Origin: an uncultured Bacteroidia bacterium
GTDB lineage: Bacteria > Bacteroidota > Bacteroidia > Bacteroidales > F082
Length of the DNA: 64,000 bases
Assembly (NCBI GenBank): GCA_902786745.1
Contig: CADADR010000005.1
Span: forward strand, 123,740-187,739
Direction of reading: 5' to 3'
Part shown: positions 25,412 through 34,939 of the stretch, piece by piece
Layout: each line of letters begins with the position of its first letter
How positions within the stretch are numbered: position 1 is the stretch's first letter
Notes under the pieces: generated by a model
What the model was told of the DNA's origin: nothing
Database searches by the model: none
The model's input: only the letters and a program-made list of their open reading frames with translations
Made by a program: the position numbers and the translations under genes

Positions 25412-26869
25412 ATGAAGGCGATGACCTTGGGTAAGCGGCAGAAAAACATCACGCTGGCATCGGTATTCACCGTTGCCGGCGTCTTGTATTGCCTCATATC
25501 TTTGGTCAACCATTTCCTTTTTAAGACGTATGCGCTTGACTTGGGGCTTTACACCCATGCGATGTACGACTATGTGCACTTTCGCATCGACGACTGTAGC
25601 ATGTTTAAGGATGTGCCTCAATGTATTCTCAGCGACCATTTCGACTTGTATCTGGTCCTCTTTTCGCCGTTGGTCTATTTGTTCGGGACCTACACTTTGC
25701 TTGTCGTCCAAATAGTGGCGGTTTTGTTGGGTGGATGGGGCGTATACAAACTGATTGGGCTTTATACCGATGATGACTGGATGCCATTGTTTGCTAGTGC
25801 TGCTTTCCTCTTTTCGTTTGGTGTCATACAGCCTTTTGGCTTTGACTACCATTCCAATGTGGTGACGGCCATGTTGTTACCCTGGTTACTCTATTTCATC
25901 AAGCAGGGAAGGTATGGCATGGCTACTTTGTTTGTTGTTTTGTTTGTCATCGGGAAGGAGAACATGTCGTTGTGGCTGCTTTTCGTTGTGATGGCCTTGA
26001 TGTGGGATTACCGAAAAGACAAACGGGCGCTTTGGCATTTGTTTGCCTATGCGGTCTTTTCCATAGCTTACTTTCTCATTGTCAATATGATAGTGATGCC
26101 GAAATTAGGCGGCAATGGAGGTGGATTCGCCCGTTATGCCCATTTGGGTGATAACTATTTGGACATTGCCAAGAATTTGCTGATGAATCCAGGAGAGACC
26201 ATCCGATTGTTGTTTGTCAACACGAATGGTTTGCCGCGCTTTGATGGCGTGAAGGCGGAGTTCTATATTTGTGCCTTGACCACAGGGCTGGTGCTGACCT
26301 TGTTGAAGCCTAACTATCTGATCATGCTGATTCCTTTGATTGGGCAGAAGATGCTTTCCATTGATGGCATGTTTTGGGGCATTTCGGTCCAGTATTCTGT
26401 CGAGTTCATGCCGGTGATCGTCATTTCGTCTTTCTTGGTCATCATCAGATTGAAGAAAAAGGCATGGCGGTTGGCTGTGGCAGGTGCATTGCTTTTGTCC
26501 GTAATCCTCACCACTTTTTATACCATCGGTGTTCCCAAAGCCTATGTCAATCCTGAAAATATCTGCGTGTATCAAGGAAGGCATTATAAACAAAGCCGTT
26601 TCGATGCTCAGTATGCCCGTGAACTCATTCGTCAGATACCTGACAATGCTTCTGTGGCTGCTGCTTCGATGTTTGTGCCGCATTTGGCATTGCGTGACGA
26701 AATTTACGACCTAGGCTATCGTCCCAATCCTCATGCGGATTATGTGCTAATCACCCAGGATTGTTTTGATAAAATGGTGCATTGGAAGAAGGCGTTTCCC
26801 GACCGTGATGCGTATGAAACGGTAGCCACCGATGGGACGATTTATCTGCTTCGTCGCAAACAACCTTGA
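25412..26869 (+). CDS. DUF2079-type polytopic membrane protein
   Basis: 485 residues with about eleven hydrophobic segments. The opening region (KTYALDLGLYTHAMYDYVHF, then ILSDHFDLYLVLFSPLVYLF) fits the DUF2079 family, thought to be related to membrane glycosyltransferases of the GT-C kind. It lies 12 bases after pepT on the same strand, and is convergent with the GT39-like pair (4-base gap to the next stop). No function is established. Confidence 0.75.
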   Translation: MKAMTLGKRQKNITLASVFTVAGVLYCLISLVNHFLFKTYALDLGLYTHAMYDYVHFRIDDCSMFKDVPQCILSDHFDLYLVLFSPLVYLFGTYTLLVVQIVAVLLGGWGVYKLIGLYTDDDWMPLFASAAFLFSFGVIQPFGFDYHSNVVTAMLLPWLLYFIKQGRYGMATLFVVLFVIGKENMSLWLLFVVMALMWDYRKDKRALWHLFAYAVFSIAYFLIVNMIVMPKLGGNGGGFARYAHLGDNYLDIAKNLLMNPGETIRLLFVNTNGLPRFDGVKAEFYICALTTGLVLTLLKPNYLIMLIPLIGQKMLSIDGMFWGISVQYSVEFMPVIVISSFLVIIRLKKKAWRLAVAGALLLSVILTTFYTIGVPKAYVNPENICVYQGRHYKQSRFDAQYARELIRQIPDNASVAAASMFVPHLALRDEIYDLGYRPNPHADYVLITQDCFDKMVHWKKAFPDRDAYETVATDGTIYLLRRKQP

Positions 26870-26872
26870 GCT

Positions 26873-28345
26873 TTATTTGCTGTAGTAGTTGATAATGAAT
26901 GGGAACGCGTCTCGCTCTTGTTCCAAATGGAAGCCTTTTCCTCCCAAATACTCATTTAATCCATGGATTGGAAAGTCCTTGTGATAGGGTAATACCACGC
27001 GGTCATAGGTGGCAAAATCGGCCGTCTGGTAATTGCAGTCGTAATAGTAGCCTTGTCCAAGCAGGTAGTTTTGGAACGCGCAATAATCGAGGGGTTGGCT
27101 TTGGGCTCGGAAAATCTCGTGGTTTTCATCCAGATAATAGGTGAACTGCTTGTCGAAATACTCGGGCAGAATGACTAGGGCATTCTCTTTCTCTTTTGCT
27201 TCAACCAACTGATTGACAATGGGCTTGATGTCATAGTGCCATCCGCTGAAGTGTTTGGTGGAGCTGTCGGGCGAACAAGAAACAGCCATGGCCACGGCAA
27301 AGACGCCAATGAGCGAAAGTCCGATTGCTTCTCTCTTGGGAAACAACGCGATGCAATAGGCGGCAATGGAAAGATAGAAGAGCGGGAAGAGGAAGTAGAA
27401 ATAACGGTCGAGGAAAAAGCCGGTAAAGAAGGAAAGCACAAACGAAACCAAGAGCGGAACCACCCAAAGCAAGGTAAGGATGCCGATGTTTCCGAGTTGT
27501 TGCTTCTTTCGGAAGGTGCTGACAATCAGTTTAATGAAGATGATGACAAGAATCACTATGGCCAAGACCGTCGTGACAGGCACGTTGCACATCCGCCAGA
27601 GGAAGTCATAGAGGGCTTCGGGGCTGGTGGTCTTGGCAATCCAGGTGCCGTTGACGCCCGAGTCCATGAAACGCCTGAACAGCACTGGAAACATCGGGAT
27701 GAACAACAGCACAAGTACTGCCGCATGGATCAGATAGGGCTTCCAAATCTTTTTCCTTATGGGTTTGATACTCAATGCGATGATGAATTCCATCACGATG
27801 ATCCAGACGGAGAGGTAATGCCCGTACATGAGCATCAGGTTGACGAGGGTCAACAAGATGAATTTGAAGGCCTTGGGGCGATGGATGCAACTGATGAAAA
27901 GAAAAACCGAGCTTGCCGTGGCAAACCCAATAAGGCTATAGACCCTACAATCGTGTGCCAGATAGATGGAAAAAGTAGAGAAACAATAGAACAGGGAGGC
28001 GGCAAGACCAGCCAACCTATGGATGTGCTTTTCACCGAGCAAATAAATCGGTATAACAGTCAAGACGCTGAAAATGAGCGATAAACTGCGGATGGCCACT
28101 TCAGAGATACCGAAGAGCTTCACCCAGAAATGCAACATCAGTTCCCATAATGGCGGGTTGTCGCCTTTGCTCAGCAACCGTACGATGTCGGGCAAGCTTT
28201 GCAGGGAGATATGGAGGGAGAAACTTTCGTCGTAGCCCAGGTCGGTCTTACCCAAAAACCAGATGCGAAGCACGGCCGCTATGACGAGCAATACCAAGCA
28301 TTCAAGGATGGTTTGGCGTTTGTTGGGTGTTGGCAATGCTTTCAT
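26873..28345 (-). CDS. GT39/ArnT-like membrane glycosyltransferase
   Basis: 490 residues, about twelve hydrophobic segments, and the GT-C acidic pair Asp39-Glu40 in TDLGYDESFSLH on the first external loop. Further marks are GDNPPLWELMLHFWVKLFGISEVAIRS and HDCRVYSLIG. Such proteins transfer sugars from polyprenyl-phosphate donors at the outer face of the inner membrane. Third gene of a minus-strand set behind the PHP-like protein and another GT39-like gene, 10 bases after the latter. Acceptor unknown. Confidence 0.8.
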   Translation of the reverse strand: MKALPTPNKRQTILECLVLLVIAAVLRIWFLGKTDLGYDESFSLHISLQSLPDIVRLLSKGDNPPLWELMLHFWVKLFGISEVAIRSLSLIFSVLTVIPIYLLGEKHIHRLAGLAASLFYCFSTFSIYLAHDCRVYSLIGFATASSVFLFISCIHRPKAFKFILLTLVNLMLMYGHYLSVWIIVMEFIIALSIKPIRKKIWKPYLIHAAVLVLLFIPMFPVLFRRFMDSGVNGTWIAKTTSPEALYDFLWRMCNVPVTTVLAIVILVIIFIKLIVSTFRKKQQLGNIGILTLLWVVPLLVSFVLSFFTGFFLDRYFYFLFPLFYLSIAAYCIALFPKREAIGLSLIGVFAVAMAVSCSPDSSTKHFSGWHYDIKPIVNQLVEAKEKENALVILPEYFDKQFTYYLDENHEIFRAQSQPLDYCAFQNYLLGQGYYYDCNYQTADFATYDRVVLPYHKDFPIHGLNEYLGGKGFHLEQERDAFPFIINYYSK

Positions 28346-28355
28346 GGCTTTGGGG

Positions 28356-29993
28356 TTATTTCTTCTTCGCTAGCGTTTCTTGGACCGACGGCTGCATATA
28401 AACCAAGCCTTTGCAGGCATAGACGAAGAAGTTCTTGGTGGGTCTGCCGCAGCGTTCGATGGTGATGGTGTCAATGGGCTCAATCGACTCGAATCCGCCA
28501 GGGTAAAGTCCGTTGGGGTTCTTTAGATAACGGCTGTCGGTGATGAACCAGAAATCCTCTCCTTTTGTGAATCCGCCTCTTTTGTCATTGATCCACAGGT
28601 ATTTGTGCAGTTTCTCAAGATAGCCGACCCCCATCACTTTCATGCCCAAAGGGCGTGCCACATAGTAATCCAGGTTGGCCAAGGGGAACCATTCGTCGCC
28701 CACGATGCCGTCTTCTGCCTTCATCACGCCTTCGGCGATTTTTTGTTCGCGCAAGGCGGCGAACTTCGTCTCGAGTTGCTCCCAGCCGTACATATCCAAG
28801 GTGAAGTCGTTGCGCCCCAGCATCTCGGGCTCGGTGTGGCGGTCGAGCGGGATGAATCCCGTGTTGATTTCGATGACGCCGAACACGACCGTAAACACCA
28901 CGACACCTAATGCCGCCACAATGGACTTGGGGATGGCAAAACGCCCTTCCGATGGCTCGTGTTTCGTGCTTAACATGCAGGCTGTCAGAAGGCACAAGAG
29001 GCAATAGGCTGGGGCGTTCCAGTGAGGCAACGTCGGGCGGGTGAGCGAGAAGAACAGAAACACGAAAATCAAGGGCAGGGTTATGCAAAGCACCAGCCGA
29101 AGCGGGCCTTTGTCCATACTGATTCTCCCTTTGAAGGCGGCGACGATAGCCATGATGGCCAGGACGAAATTCACGGGGTTGTTGTAGAACAGTTCGCCGG
29201 CCAGTTCAGTGCCGAAGGTGGCGGGATTGAGGACATGGCCTCCTACACGGTCGCCATGGAATCGGAAGCTGATGAAGTCGTTTTGGAGATTCCAATACAG
29301 GATGGGCAGGCAACAGAGGGCTGAAATCAGCAAGGCGAGATAAAGGTAGGGGTTTTTGAGCTGCTTGCGGTTGAATAATAGAATATAAAGTCCCATGCCG
29401 ACCCATAGGAAAATGCCTGAATACTTGGAAAGCATAGCGAGGCCAGCGAATAGTCCGAAAAGAAGCAAAAACTTAGGTTGCTGAGCCTGTCGAAGCACCG
29501 TTTTAGAATCTGTCGGCCCTTCGACGGGCTCAGGGACCTTGACCTTCAAATACTTGATAGCCATCCATGCGGCTAATAGCCAAAACAGCATCAGTGGGGT
29601 GTCGGGCATGATGAAGACACCCGTGATGACGAAGGCATAGATCGAGGCGGTGTAAAGCAATGCGGCATAGAGTCCCGTTTGTGCGTTTTTGATTTCTTTC
29701 CCGAGGCGGAAGACGACATAGGTGCTGGCGGTCATGAAGACAATGGAGGCCAAGCGGATGAAGAACTCGCTGTCGAGCAATAAGTTAAGGCTGAAGAGCT
29801 GGATGACCCAACCCACCATGGCAGGGTGGTCGAAATGGCTCCAATCGGGGTAGAGGGCGTATGTCCAGTAGTAGACTTCGTCGTTGCCAAATTCGATGGA
29901 GGCCGCCGCAATGCCTCTCACAACCGCGCTGATAGCCAAGAGCCAAAAGAGGATGCGATTGATTTTCTTATCGTTGTTTTCGACGAGCATCAT
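28356..29993 (-). CDS. GT39-like membrane glycosyltransferase carrying an in-frame repeat insertion
   Basis: 545 residues from the ATG at 29993, which overlaps the stop of the upstream PHP-like gene; the longer in-frame start at 30065 lies inside that gene. The acidic pair Asp38-Glu39 sits in EFGNDEVYYWTYAL, followed by HFDHPAMVGWVIQLF, a typical PMT_2 arrangement. Residues about 151-172 (PEPVEGPTDS...VLRQAQQ) are hydrophilic, fall between two hydrophobic regions, and are encoded by an inverted pair of 24-mers (29476-29538). They look like a repeat inserted without breaking the frame. Confidence 0.8.
   Translation of the reverse strand: MMLVENNDKKINRILFWLLAISAVVRGIAAASIEFGNDEVYYWTYALYPDWSHFDHPAMVGWVIQLFSLNLLLDSEFFIRLASIVFMTASTYVVFRLGKEIKNAQTGLYAALLYTASIYAFVITGVFIMPDTPLMLFWLLAAWMAIKYLKVKVPEPVEGPTDSKTVLRQAQQPKFLLLFGLFAGLAMLSKYSGIFLWVGMGLYILLFNRKQLKNPYLYLALLISALCCLPILYWNLQNDFISFRFHGDRVGGHVLNPATFGTELAGELFYNNPVNFVLAIMAIVAAFKGRISMDKGPLRLVLCITLPLIFVFLFFSLTRPTLPHWNAPAYCLLCLLTACMLSTKHEPSEGRFAIPKSIVAALGVVVFTVVFGVIEINTGFIPLDRHTEPEMLGRNDFTLDMYGWEQLETKFAALREQKIAEGVMKAEDGIVGDEWFPLANLDYYVARPLGMKVMGVGYLEKLHKYLWINDKRGGFTKGEDFWFITDSRYLKNPNGLYPGGFESIEPIDTITIERCGRPTKNFFVYACKGLVYMQPSVQETLAKKK
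29476..29538. repeat. inverted pair of a 24-mer repeat inside a coding sequence
   Basis: Left copy 29476-29499 and inverted copy 29515-29538 match at 19 of 24 positions around the shared cores CTGAGCC and GTCGAAG, separated by 15 bases. A third copy lies in hydE at 47004-47027. Translated in the gene's frame it gives the PEPVEG and RQAQQ peptides. Confidence 0.85.
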
Positions 29994-31207
29994 GCTTCTT
30001 TCTCCTTGGCTTTTTTGATGAGGTACCAAATGAGGGCTACGAAGGCCACGACATAGACGAGCCAATACAGACCCGTCTGTGCATAATTGATGTAGTCCAA
30101 ACGCTGGTCATTGAGTTCGGGCGAGGGATGCCGCGTGACGGGGTTGAGGTAGAGGAAATTCCTGCCGTTCAGGTCGATGCGCGTGCGGACGTAGGTGTCT
30201 TCGGGTTGGATGACGTAATAGGCTGTGGGGATGTCTACCTCGGTTTTCAGCACCTTGCCGTCTTGACCGATGAACTGCACCTCCTTCATGGTCTCTGCCG
30301 AAGTGCGAATCATCAGGGTGTCGCCAACCAACTGGGCCTGAGTGAGATAGTCCAAAGAGCGGGCGTCTTTGATCTTGTGTTCGAGGGTGAGGGGATAATA
30401 ATACCAGTTGTCGAACTCCACGGCATAGCACAAGCCTTTGTCCAAGGCGTCGTAGACGTGTTCCTGGTCGAGGTCGGGCGTGTTGATCATGGTCAGGTTG
30501 CGGCACACCTCATGTTCATTTGTTATGTCGTGTGTGTCGTCGTCGCCGAGGGCATACACGCGATGGCCGTTGGAGAGGGCTTTGTCCCAGTGCTCGAAGG
30601 CGTTGCCGTAGGGGTTGAGTACCTCAAGCAGGCGGTAGTTGCTCAAAAGCATCATCTCATTCACCTTATATCCTGTCGTGAACGAGGCGTGGGCAGGCAT
30701 AACGAAACGACAACGCTCGCCCAGCTTATTGATCATGTGCTGCTTCATGTTGAGGTTCTGCATGAAGGGGAAGTCGGGCCAATACACCTTCTCGGCTCCG
30801 ATGCAGATTTGGTGCGTCTTGCGGAAGAGGCCGTAGCCATGTTCGTAGGCGGGGATATAACTTTCTTTTTCGGCCCCATGTGCGTTGATGCCCATATAAT
30901 CAGAGATGCCGTAATGGTCATAGCCTAACGCCTGATACACGCTGTCGATGAGCACCTCCTTGCTCTTGCGCCCGTTGGTGATACCAAAAAACTTACGTGA
31001 ATGGCAATGGAAATGGTGTTTCTTCCATTGGTCGGGGTTCATGTCCTGATAAGGATTGTAAAGGTATTCGCCACCGAAGGGTTTTGGCTCCTTGAAGCTG
31101 TAGGTGGGCACGGAAAGGTAGATATATAATATCAGTAGCAATAAGGCGATGCCTAGGCCAGCCATCACCCTGCCGAAATAGAACCAAAAACCTTTCTTTT
31201 TACTCAT
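29990..31207 (-). CDS. membrane-anchored PHP-like hydrolase
   Basis: 405 residues from the ATG at 31207. One N-terminal hydrophobic segment (about 14-32) and one near the C-terminus (about 378-396) flank a soluble domain. Metal-binding signatures of the PHP fold are HHFHCHS (His65/His67), GAEKVYW and ALGDDDTHD. PHP proteins are phosphoesterases. Overlap by ATGA with the GT39-like gene and the membrane location suggest a role with that glycosyltransferase, perhaps on a lipid-linked or surface polymer; this is inference. Confidence 0.7.
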   Translation of the reverse strand: MSKKKGFWFYFGRVMAGLGIALLLLILYIYLSVPTYSFKEPKPFGGEYLYNPYQDMNPDQWKKHHFHCHSRKFFGITNGRKSKEVLIDSVYQALGYDHYGISDYMGINAHGAEKESYIPAYEHGYGLFRKTHQICIGAEKVYWPDFPFMQNLNMKQHMINKLGERCRFVMPAHASFTTGYKVNEMMLLSNYRLLEVLNPYGNAFEHWDKALSNGHRVYALGDDDTHDITNEHEVCRNLTMINTPDLDQEHVYDALDKGLCYAVEFDNWYYYPLTLEHKIKDARSLDYLTQAQLVGDTLMIRTSAETMKEVQFIGQDGKVLKTEVDIPTAYYVIQPEDTYVRTRIDLNGRNFLYLNPVTRHPSPELNDQRLDYINYAQTGLYWLVYVVAFVALIWYLIKKAKEKEA

Positions 31208-31215
31208 ACAGCCTG

Positions 31216-31223
31216 CAAAACTA
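31216..31223 (-). promoter_or_regulatory. -7 box for the PHP/GT39 operon
   Basis: TAGTTTTG on the minus strand, eight bases before the ATG at 31207. If correct, the transcript has almost no leader. Confidence 0.4.
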
Positions 31224-31296
31224 ACGGAAAAAATTGGAAAGCCCAAAACATGGTTGTTTTTTTGTAAAAATAGTCTCTCAAACTATAAGAAAATCG

Positions 31297-31304
31297 TATC
31301 TTTG
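31297..31304 (+). promoter_or_regulatory. -7 box of the suf operon
   Basis: TATCTTTG, 35 bases before the sufB ATG at 31340. Confidence 0.6.
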
Positions 31305-31339
31305 CAGCCTAATTTGAAATCATTCTTAATAAGGATAAA

Positions 31340-32791
31340 ATGGATCAGAATCCGAACGAAAATATCATCAATGAAGTCACGAATAAGGAATACGAATACG
31401 GTTTCGTGACCGACATTGAAACCGATTTTGTGCCGAAAGGCTTGAACGAGGACATCATCCGCCTCATCTCCAAGAAGAAAGAGGAACCCGAGTGGCTGCT
31501 GGAGTTCCGCCTGAAAGCCTTCCGCCATTGGCAGACACTGAAGCAACCCAACTGGGCGCATCTTGACATCCCCGAAATCAACTACCAGGACATCATCTAT
31601 TATGCAGCGCCGCGCAAACGCCAGCAGAAGCAGAGCCTCGATGAAGTGGATCCCGAACTGTTGGCCACCTTCGATAAACTCGGCATCTCACTCGACGAGC
31701 AGAAGAAACTCTCGGGCGTGGCCGTCGACGCGGTGATGGACTCCACCTCGGTGAAGACGACCTTCCAGGAGACGCTCTCTAAACATGGCGTCATCTTCAT
31801 GTCATTCAGTGAGGCCGTCAAGCAGCATCCCGACCTGGTGAAGAAATACCTCGGCAAGGTGGTGCCTTACACCGACAACTTCTTCGCTGCACTCAACTCG
31901 GCAGTCTTCAGCGACGGCTCGTTCTGCTACATCCCGAATGGTGTGCGTTGCCCCTTGGAGCTGTCCACATATTTCCGCATCAATGCGGCCAACACAGGCC
32001 AGTTTGAGCGCACACTCATCGTGGCCGACGAAGGCGCGTATGTGAGCTACATGGAAGGCTGCACGGCTCCGCAACGCGACGAAAACCAACTCCATGCCGC
32101 CATCGTGGAAATCATCGCCGAAACCGACGCCGAGGTGAAATACTCCACCGTGCAGAACTGGTATCCAGGCGATAAGGACGGCAAAGGCGGCGTGTATAAC
32201 CTCGTCACCAAACGTGGTCTCTGCCGTGGTGACCGCTCCAAGATTTCTTGGACACAGGTCGAGACGGGATCGGCCATCACTTGGAAATACCCTGGCTGCG
32301 TGCTGCTGGGCGACAACTCCGTGGGTGAGTTCTACTCTGTTGCAGTGACCAACAACTACCAACAGGCCGACACGGGCACCAAGATGATTCACTTGGGCAA
32401 GAACACCCGTAGTACCATCATATCAAAAGGTATCTCCGCCGGTCACAGCCAAAACGGTTACCGTGGCTTGGTAAGAGTGGCTGCCAAAGCTGAGAACTCG
32501 CGTAACTATTCGCAATGCGACTCATTGCTGTTGGGCGACAAATGCGGTGCCCACACTTGGCCTTACGTCGAGTGCGGCAACGAATCGAGCATCCTCGAAC
32601 ACGAAGCCACGACCTCGAAGATCTCCGAAGACCAGCTGTTCTATTGCCAGCAGCGTGGCATCCCGACGGAAAAGGCCATTGGCCTCATCGTCAACGGCTA
32701 CGCCAAGGATGTGCTGAACAAACTGCCTATGGAATTCGCCGTTGAGGCACAGAAATTATTGTCCATCACATTGGAAGGCAGCGTCGGATAA
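31340..32791 (+). CDS. sufB: Fe-S cluster assembly scaffold SufB
   Basis: 483 residues. SufB forms the scaffold with SufC and SufD where Fe-S clusters are built in the cytosol. Recognisable stretches are [21 protein letters not shown] (shown to its first and last residues), [30 protein letters not shown] region and [20 protein letters not shown]. Full length for SufB. First gene of the operon. Unusually, a glycosyltransferase gene separates it from sufC. Confidence 0.96.
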   Translation: MDQNPNENIINEVTNKEYEYGFVTDIETDFVPKGLNEDIIRLISKKKEEPEWLLEFRLKAFRHWQTLKQPNWAHLDIPEINYQDIIYYAAPRKRQQKQSLDEVDPELLATFDKLGISLDEQKKLSGVAVDAVMDSTSVKTTFQETLSKHGVIFMSFSEAVKQHPDLVKKYLGKVVPYTDNFFAALNSAVFSDGSFCYIPNGVRCPLELSTYFRINAANTGQFERTLIVADEGAYVSYMEGCTAPQRDENQLHAAIVEIIAETDAEVKYSTVQNWYPGDKDGKGGVYNLVTKRGLCRGDRSKISWTQVETGSAITWKYPGCVLLGDNSVGEFYSVAVTNNYQQADTGTKMIHLGKNTRSTIISKGISAGHSQNGYRGLVRVAAKAENSRNYSQCDSLLLGDKCGAHTWPYVECGNESSILEHEATTSKISEDQLFYCQQRGIPTEKAIGLIVNGYAKDVLNKLPMEFAVEAQKLLSITLEGSVG

Positions 32792-32792
32792 A

Positions 32793-32834
32793 CAATTATC
32801 AATTCTCAATTCTCAATTATCAATTCTCCATTCC
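32793..32834 (+). repeat. 7-mer tandem repeat between sufB and the inserted GT gene
   Basis: In one register from 32793: CAATTAT, CAATTCT, CAATTCT, CAATTAT, CAATTCT, CCATTCC, ending exactly at the ATG at 32835. Confidence 0.9.
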
Positions 32835-34142
32835 ATGTCTGCCCGTTCAAATAACACCCCCTTTTGGTTGCTCCTCATCGGATTGTTCCTCATTCTGGTG
32901 AGCAAGAGCCTATTGACCGAAGGCATGTTCTTTGACGGCGTGACCTATGCCAGCATCTCGCGCAATATGGCGGAAGGGCAGGGAACTTTCTGGAATCCGC
33001 ATTACACACAGACCTTGTATCCCGAGTTTCGCCAGCATCCCCCCTTGGCCTTGGGCATGGAAGCTTTGGCTTTCAAGGCGTTTGGCGATCATTGGTGGGT
33101 CGAGAAGGCCTATTCCGTGTTGATGTTCCTGCTCTCGGGTTTGTTCATCGCCTTGATTTGGAAGCGCACCACCAACAACCTGCGATGGGCTTGGCTACCT
33201 CTGCTGTTTTGGCTCGCTATGCCTTTGGCTTCGTGGAGTGCGACAAACAACCTGCTTGAAAACACTATGTCGGTCTTTGTGTTGCTTTCCGTCTATCTGA
33301 TGATTGTCGGCTATCAGCGCAACCATAAGATTTGGCTGTTTTTGTCGGCTTTCACCTTATTATTGGCCTTCCTCTCCAAAGGATTCACGGGATTGTTCCC
33401 CTTAGTGTTTCCCATCCTGTATTGCGCTTTCGACCAAAAGCGCAGATGGATCCAAGGCCCGATTGATAGTTTGCTCCTGCTGGTTGCTGTGGCGGTGTTT
33501 GCCGGAATAATGTTCTTGGTTTGCCCTGGCTCTTTTGGCTATATTAAGGACTACATCCGACTACAAGTCATCGGTGGAGGATTGTATGAATCAACAGCAT
33601 CCTCAAGGCTCTATATCGTTTTCGCTTTATTGCAGCAACTGATCATCCCGTTTGCCCTTGCACTCGTTTTGGTGATTTGCAAGACTAAAAGCAAGGTCAA
33701 TTCAAAGGTCTTTGAGTTCCCACCCGACAAGGCTTGGTTCTATGTCTTCCTGATCATGGGTCTCGTGGGTGTGCTGCCCATCATGGTGAGCGTGAAGCAA
33801 CGCGACTTCTATATGTTGGCCGCTTTGCCATTCTTCGCCTTGGCCTGCGGACATATCACCCTCTCAATGCTGACCTTATGGTTGCCAAAAATCACACCTC
33901 AAGTTCGTAAATGGATGACCCTTGGTGCAGGTTGCGTCGTGCTGTTGGGATTGGTCTTGAACGTGGTCCATATCGGGAAATACGGCCGCGATGAAGCTTT
34001 GATAGAAGAAGTGAAACAAAAGATTACGGAATCTGAAGGCAATAATGTCATTGAGATATCACAAGAAGAATATACACAGTGGGCGAAGCATGCCTATTAT
34101 ATGCGCTACGGCAAAATCAGCTTAAGCCCAACCCAATATTAA
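32835..34142 (+). CDS. GT39-like membrane glycosyltransferase inserted in the suf operon
   Basis: 435 residues with about eleven hydrophobic segments. The start at 32835 follows the 7-mer block directly; a longer reading from 32742 overlaps sufB and would translate the repeat. The loop reads TEGMFFDGVTYASISRNMA, with Asp34-Gly35 where many GT39 proteins have Asp-Glu, followed by FRQHPPLALGMEALAFKAFGDHWW. It lies between sufB and sufC, is flanked on both sides by CAATTNT repeats, and has no evident link with Fe-S assembly. Confidence 0.75.
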   Translation: MSARSNNTPFWLLLIGLFLILVSKSLLTEGMFFDGVTYASISRNMAEGQGTFWNPHYTQTLYPEFRQHPPLALGMEALAFKAFGDHWWVEKAYSVLMFLLSGLFIALIWKRTTNNLRWAWLPLLFWLAMPLASWSATNNLLENTMSVFVLLSVYLMIVGYQRNHKIWLFLSAFTLLLAFLSKGFTGLFPLVFPILYCAFDQKRRWIQGPIDSLLLLVAVAVFAGIMFLVCPGSFGYIKDYIRLQVIGGGLYESTASSRLYIVFALLQQLIIPFALALVLVICKTKSKVNSKVFEFPPDKAWFYVFLIMGLVGVLPIMVSVKQRDFYMLAALPFFALACGHITLSMLTLWLPKITPQVRKWMTLGAGCVVLLGLVLNVVHIGKYGRDEALIEEVKQKITESEGNNVIEISQEEYTQWAKHAYYMRYGKISLSPTQY

Positions 34143-34154
34143 AATACAGAAAAC

Positions 34155-34182
34155 TATCAATTATCAATTGTCAATTGTCAAC
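34155..34182 (+). repeat. 7-mer tandem repeat between the inserted GT gene and sufC
   Basis: TATCAAT, TATCAAT, TGTCAAT, TGTCAAC; in the CAATTNT register this is the same family as the block at 32793-32834. Confidence 0.9.
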
Positions 34183-34190
34183 TTAATAAT

Positions 34191-34937
34191 ATGTTACTGA
34201 ACATCAAAAACCTACACGTCTCCATCGGAGGCAAGGAAATCCTGAAAGGATTGAATCTGGGCGTCAACGAAGGCGAAATCCATGCCATCATGGGCCCTAA
34301 CGGAACGGGAAAAAGTACGCTGGCCGCGGCCATCACAGGTCGCGAGGGCTATGAAATCACCGAAGGTGAGATCTGGTACAAGGGCAAGAACATCGTCGGG
34401 ATGTCGCCCGAGGACCGCGCCAACGAAGGCATCTTCTTGAGTTTCCAGTATCCTGTCGAAATCCCTGGTGTAAGCATCCAGAACTTCATGCGCACCGCTG
34501 TCAACTCGAAGCGTGAGTACCAAGGTCTGCCACCGATGAGCACGGTCGACTTCATGAAGATGATGAAGGAGAAGCAGGCTATGGTGGAAATCACCGAAAA
34601 GCTGCAGAACCGTTTCGTCAACGTGGGTTATAGTGGTGGCGAGAAGAAGAAAAACGAGATCTTCCAGATGGCCATGCTGGAGCCGAGCCTCGCTATCCTC
34701 GATGAGACCGACTCGGGCCTTGACATCGACGCGCTGCGCATCGTGGCCCATGGCGTCAACCAGTTGCATAATGCAGAGAACGCCTTCGTGGTCATCACGC
34801 ACTATCAGCGTCTGCTCGACTATATCGTCCCCGACTTCGTCCACGTGATGTACGACGGACGCATCGTCAAGACGGGCGGCAAGAACCTCGCCCTCGAACT
34901 CGAAGAAAAAGGCTACGAATGGATTAAGGAACTTTGA
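34191..34937 (+). CDS. sufC: Fe-S cluster assembly ATPase SufC
   Basis: 248 residues. ABC ATPase with Walker A GPNGTGKST, the SufC signature YSGGEKKKNEI and Walker B LAILDETDSGLDIDAL. It drives structural change in SufB-SufD. Full length. The gene follows the inserted glycosyltransferase gene by 48 bases and is 2 bases from sufD. Confidence 0.97.
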   Translation: MLLNIKNLHVSIGGKEILKGLNLGVNEGEIHAIMGPNGTGKSTLAAAITGREGYEITEGEIWYKGKNIVGMSPEDRANEGIFLSFQYPVEIPGVSIQNFMRTAVNSKREYQGLPPMSTVDFMKMMKEKQAMVEITEKLQNRFVNVGYSGGEKKKNEIFQMAMLEPSLAILDETDSGLDIDALRIVAHGVNQLHNAENAFVVITHYQRLLDYIVPDFVHVMYDGRIVKTGGKNLALELEEKGYEWIKEL

Positions 34938-34939
34938 TT

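Noticed and set aside
32742..32834. Extended N-terminus of the inserted glycosyltransferase overlapping sufB
   Set aside because: It would translate the 7-mer repeat and the end of sufB in another frame. The ATG at 32835 fits the first membrane helix.
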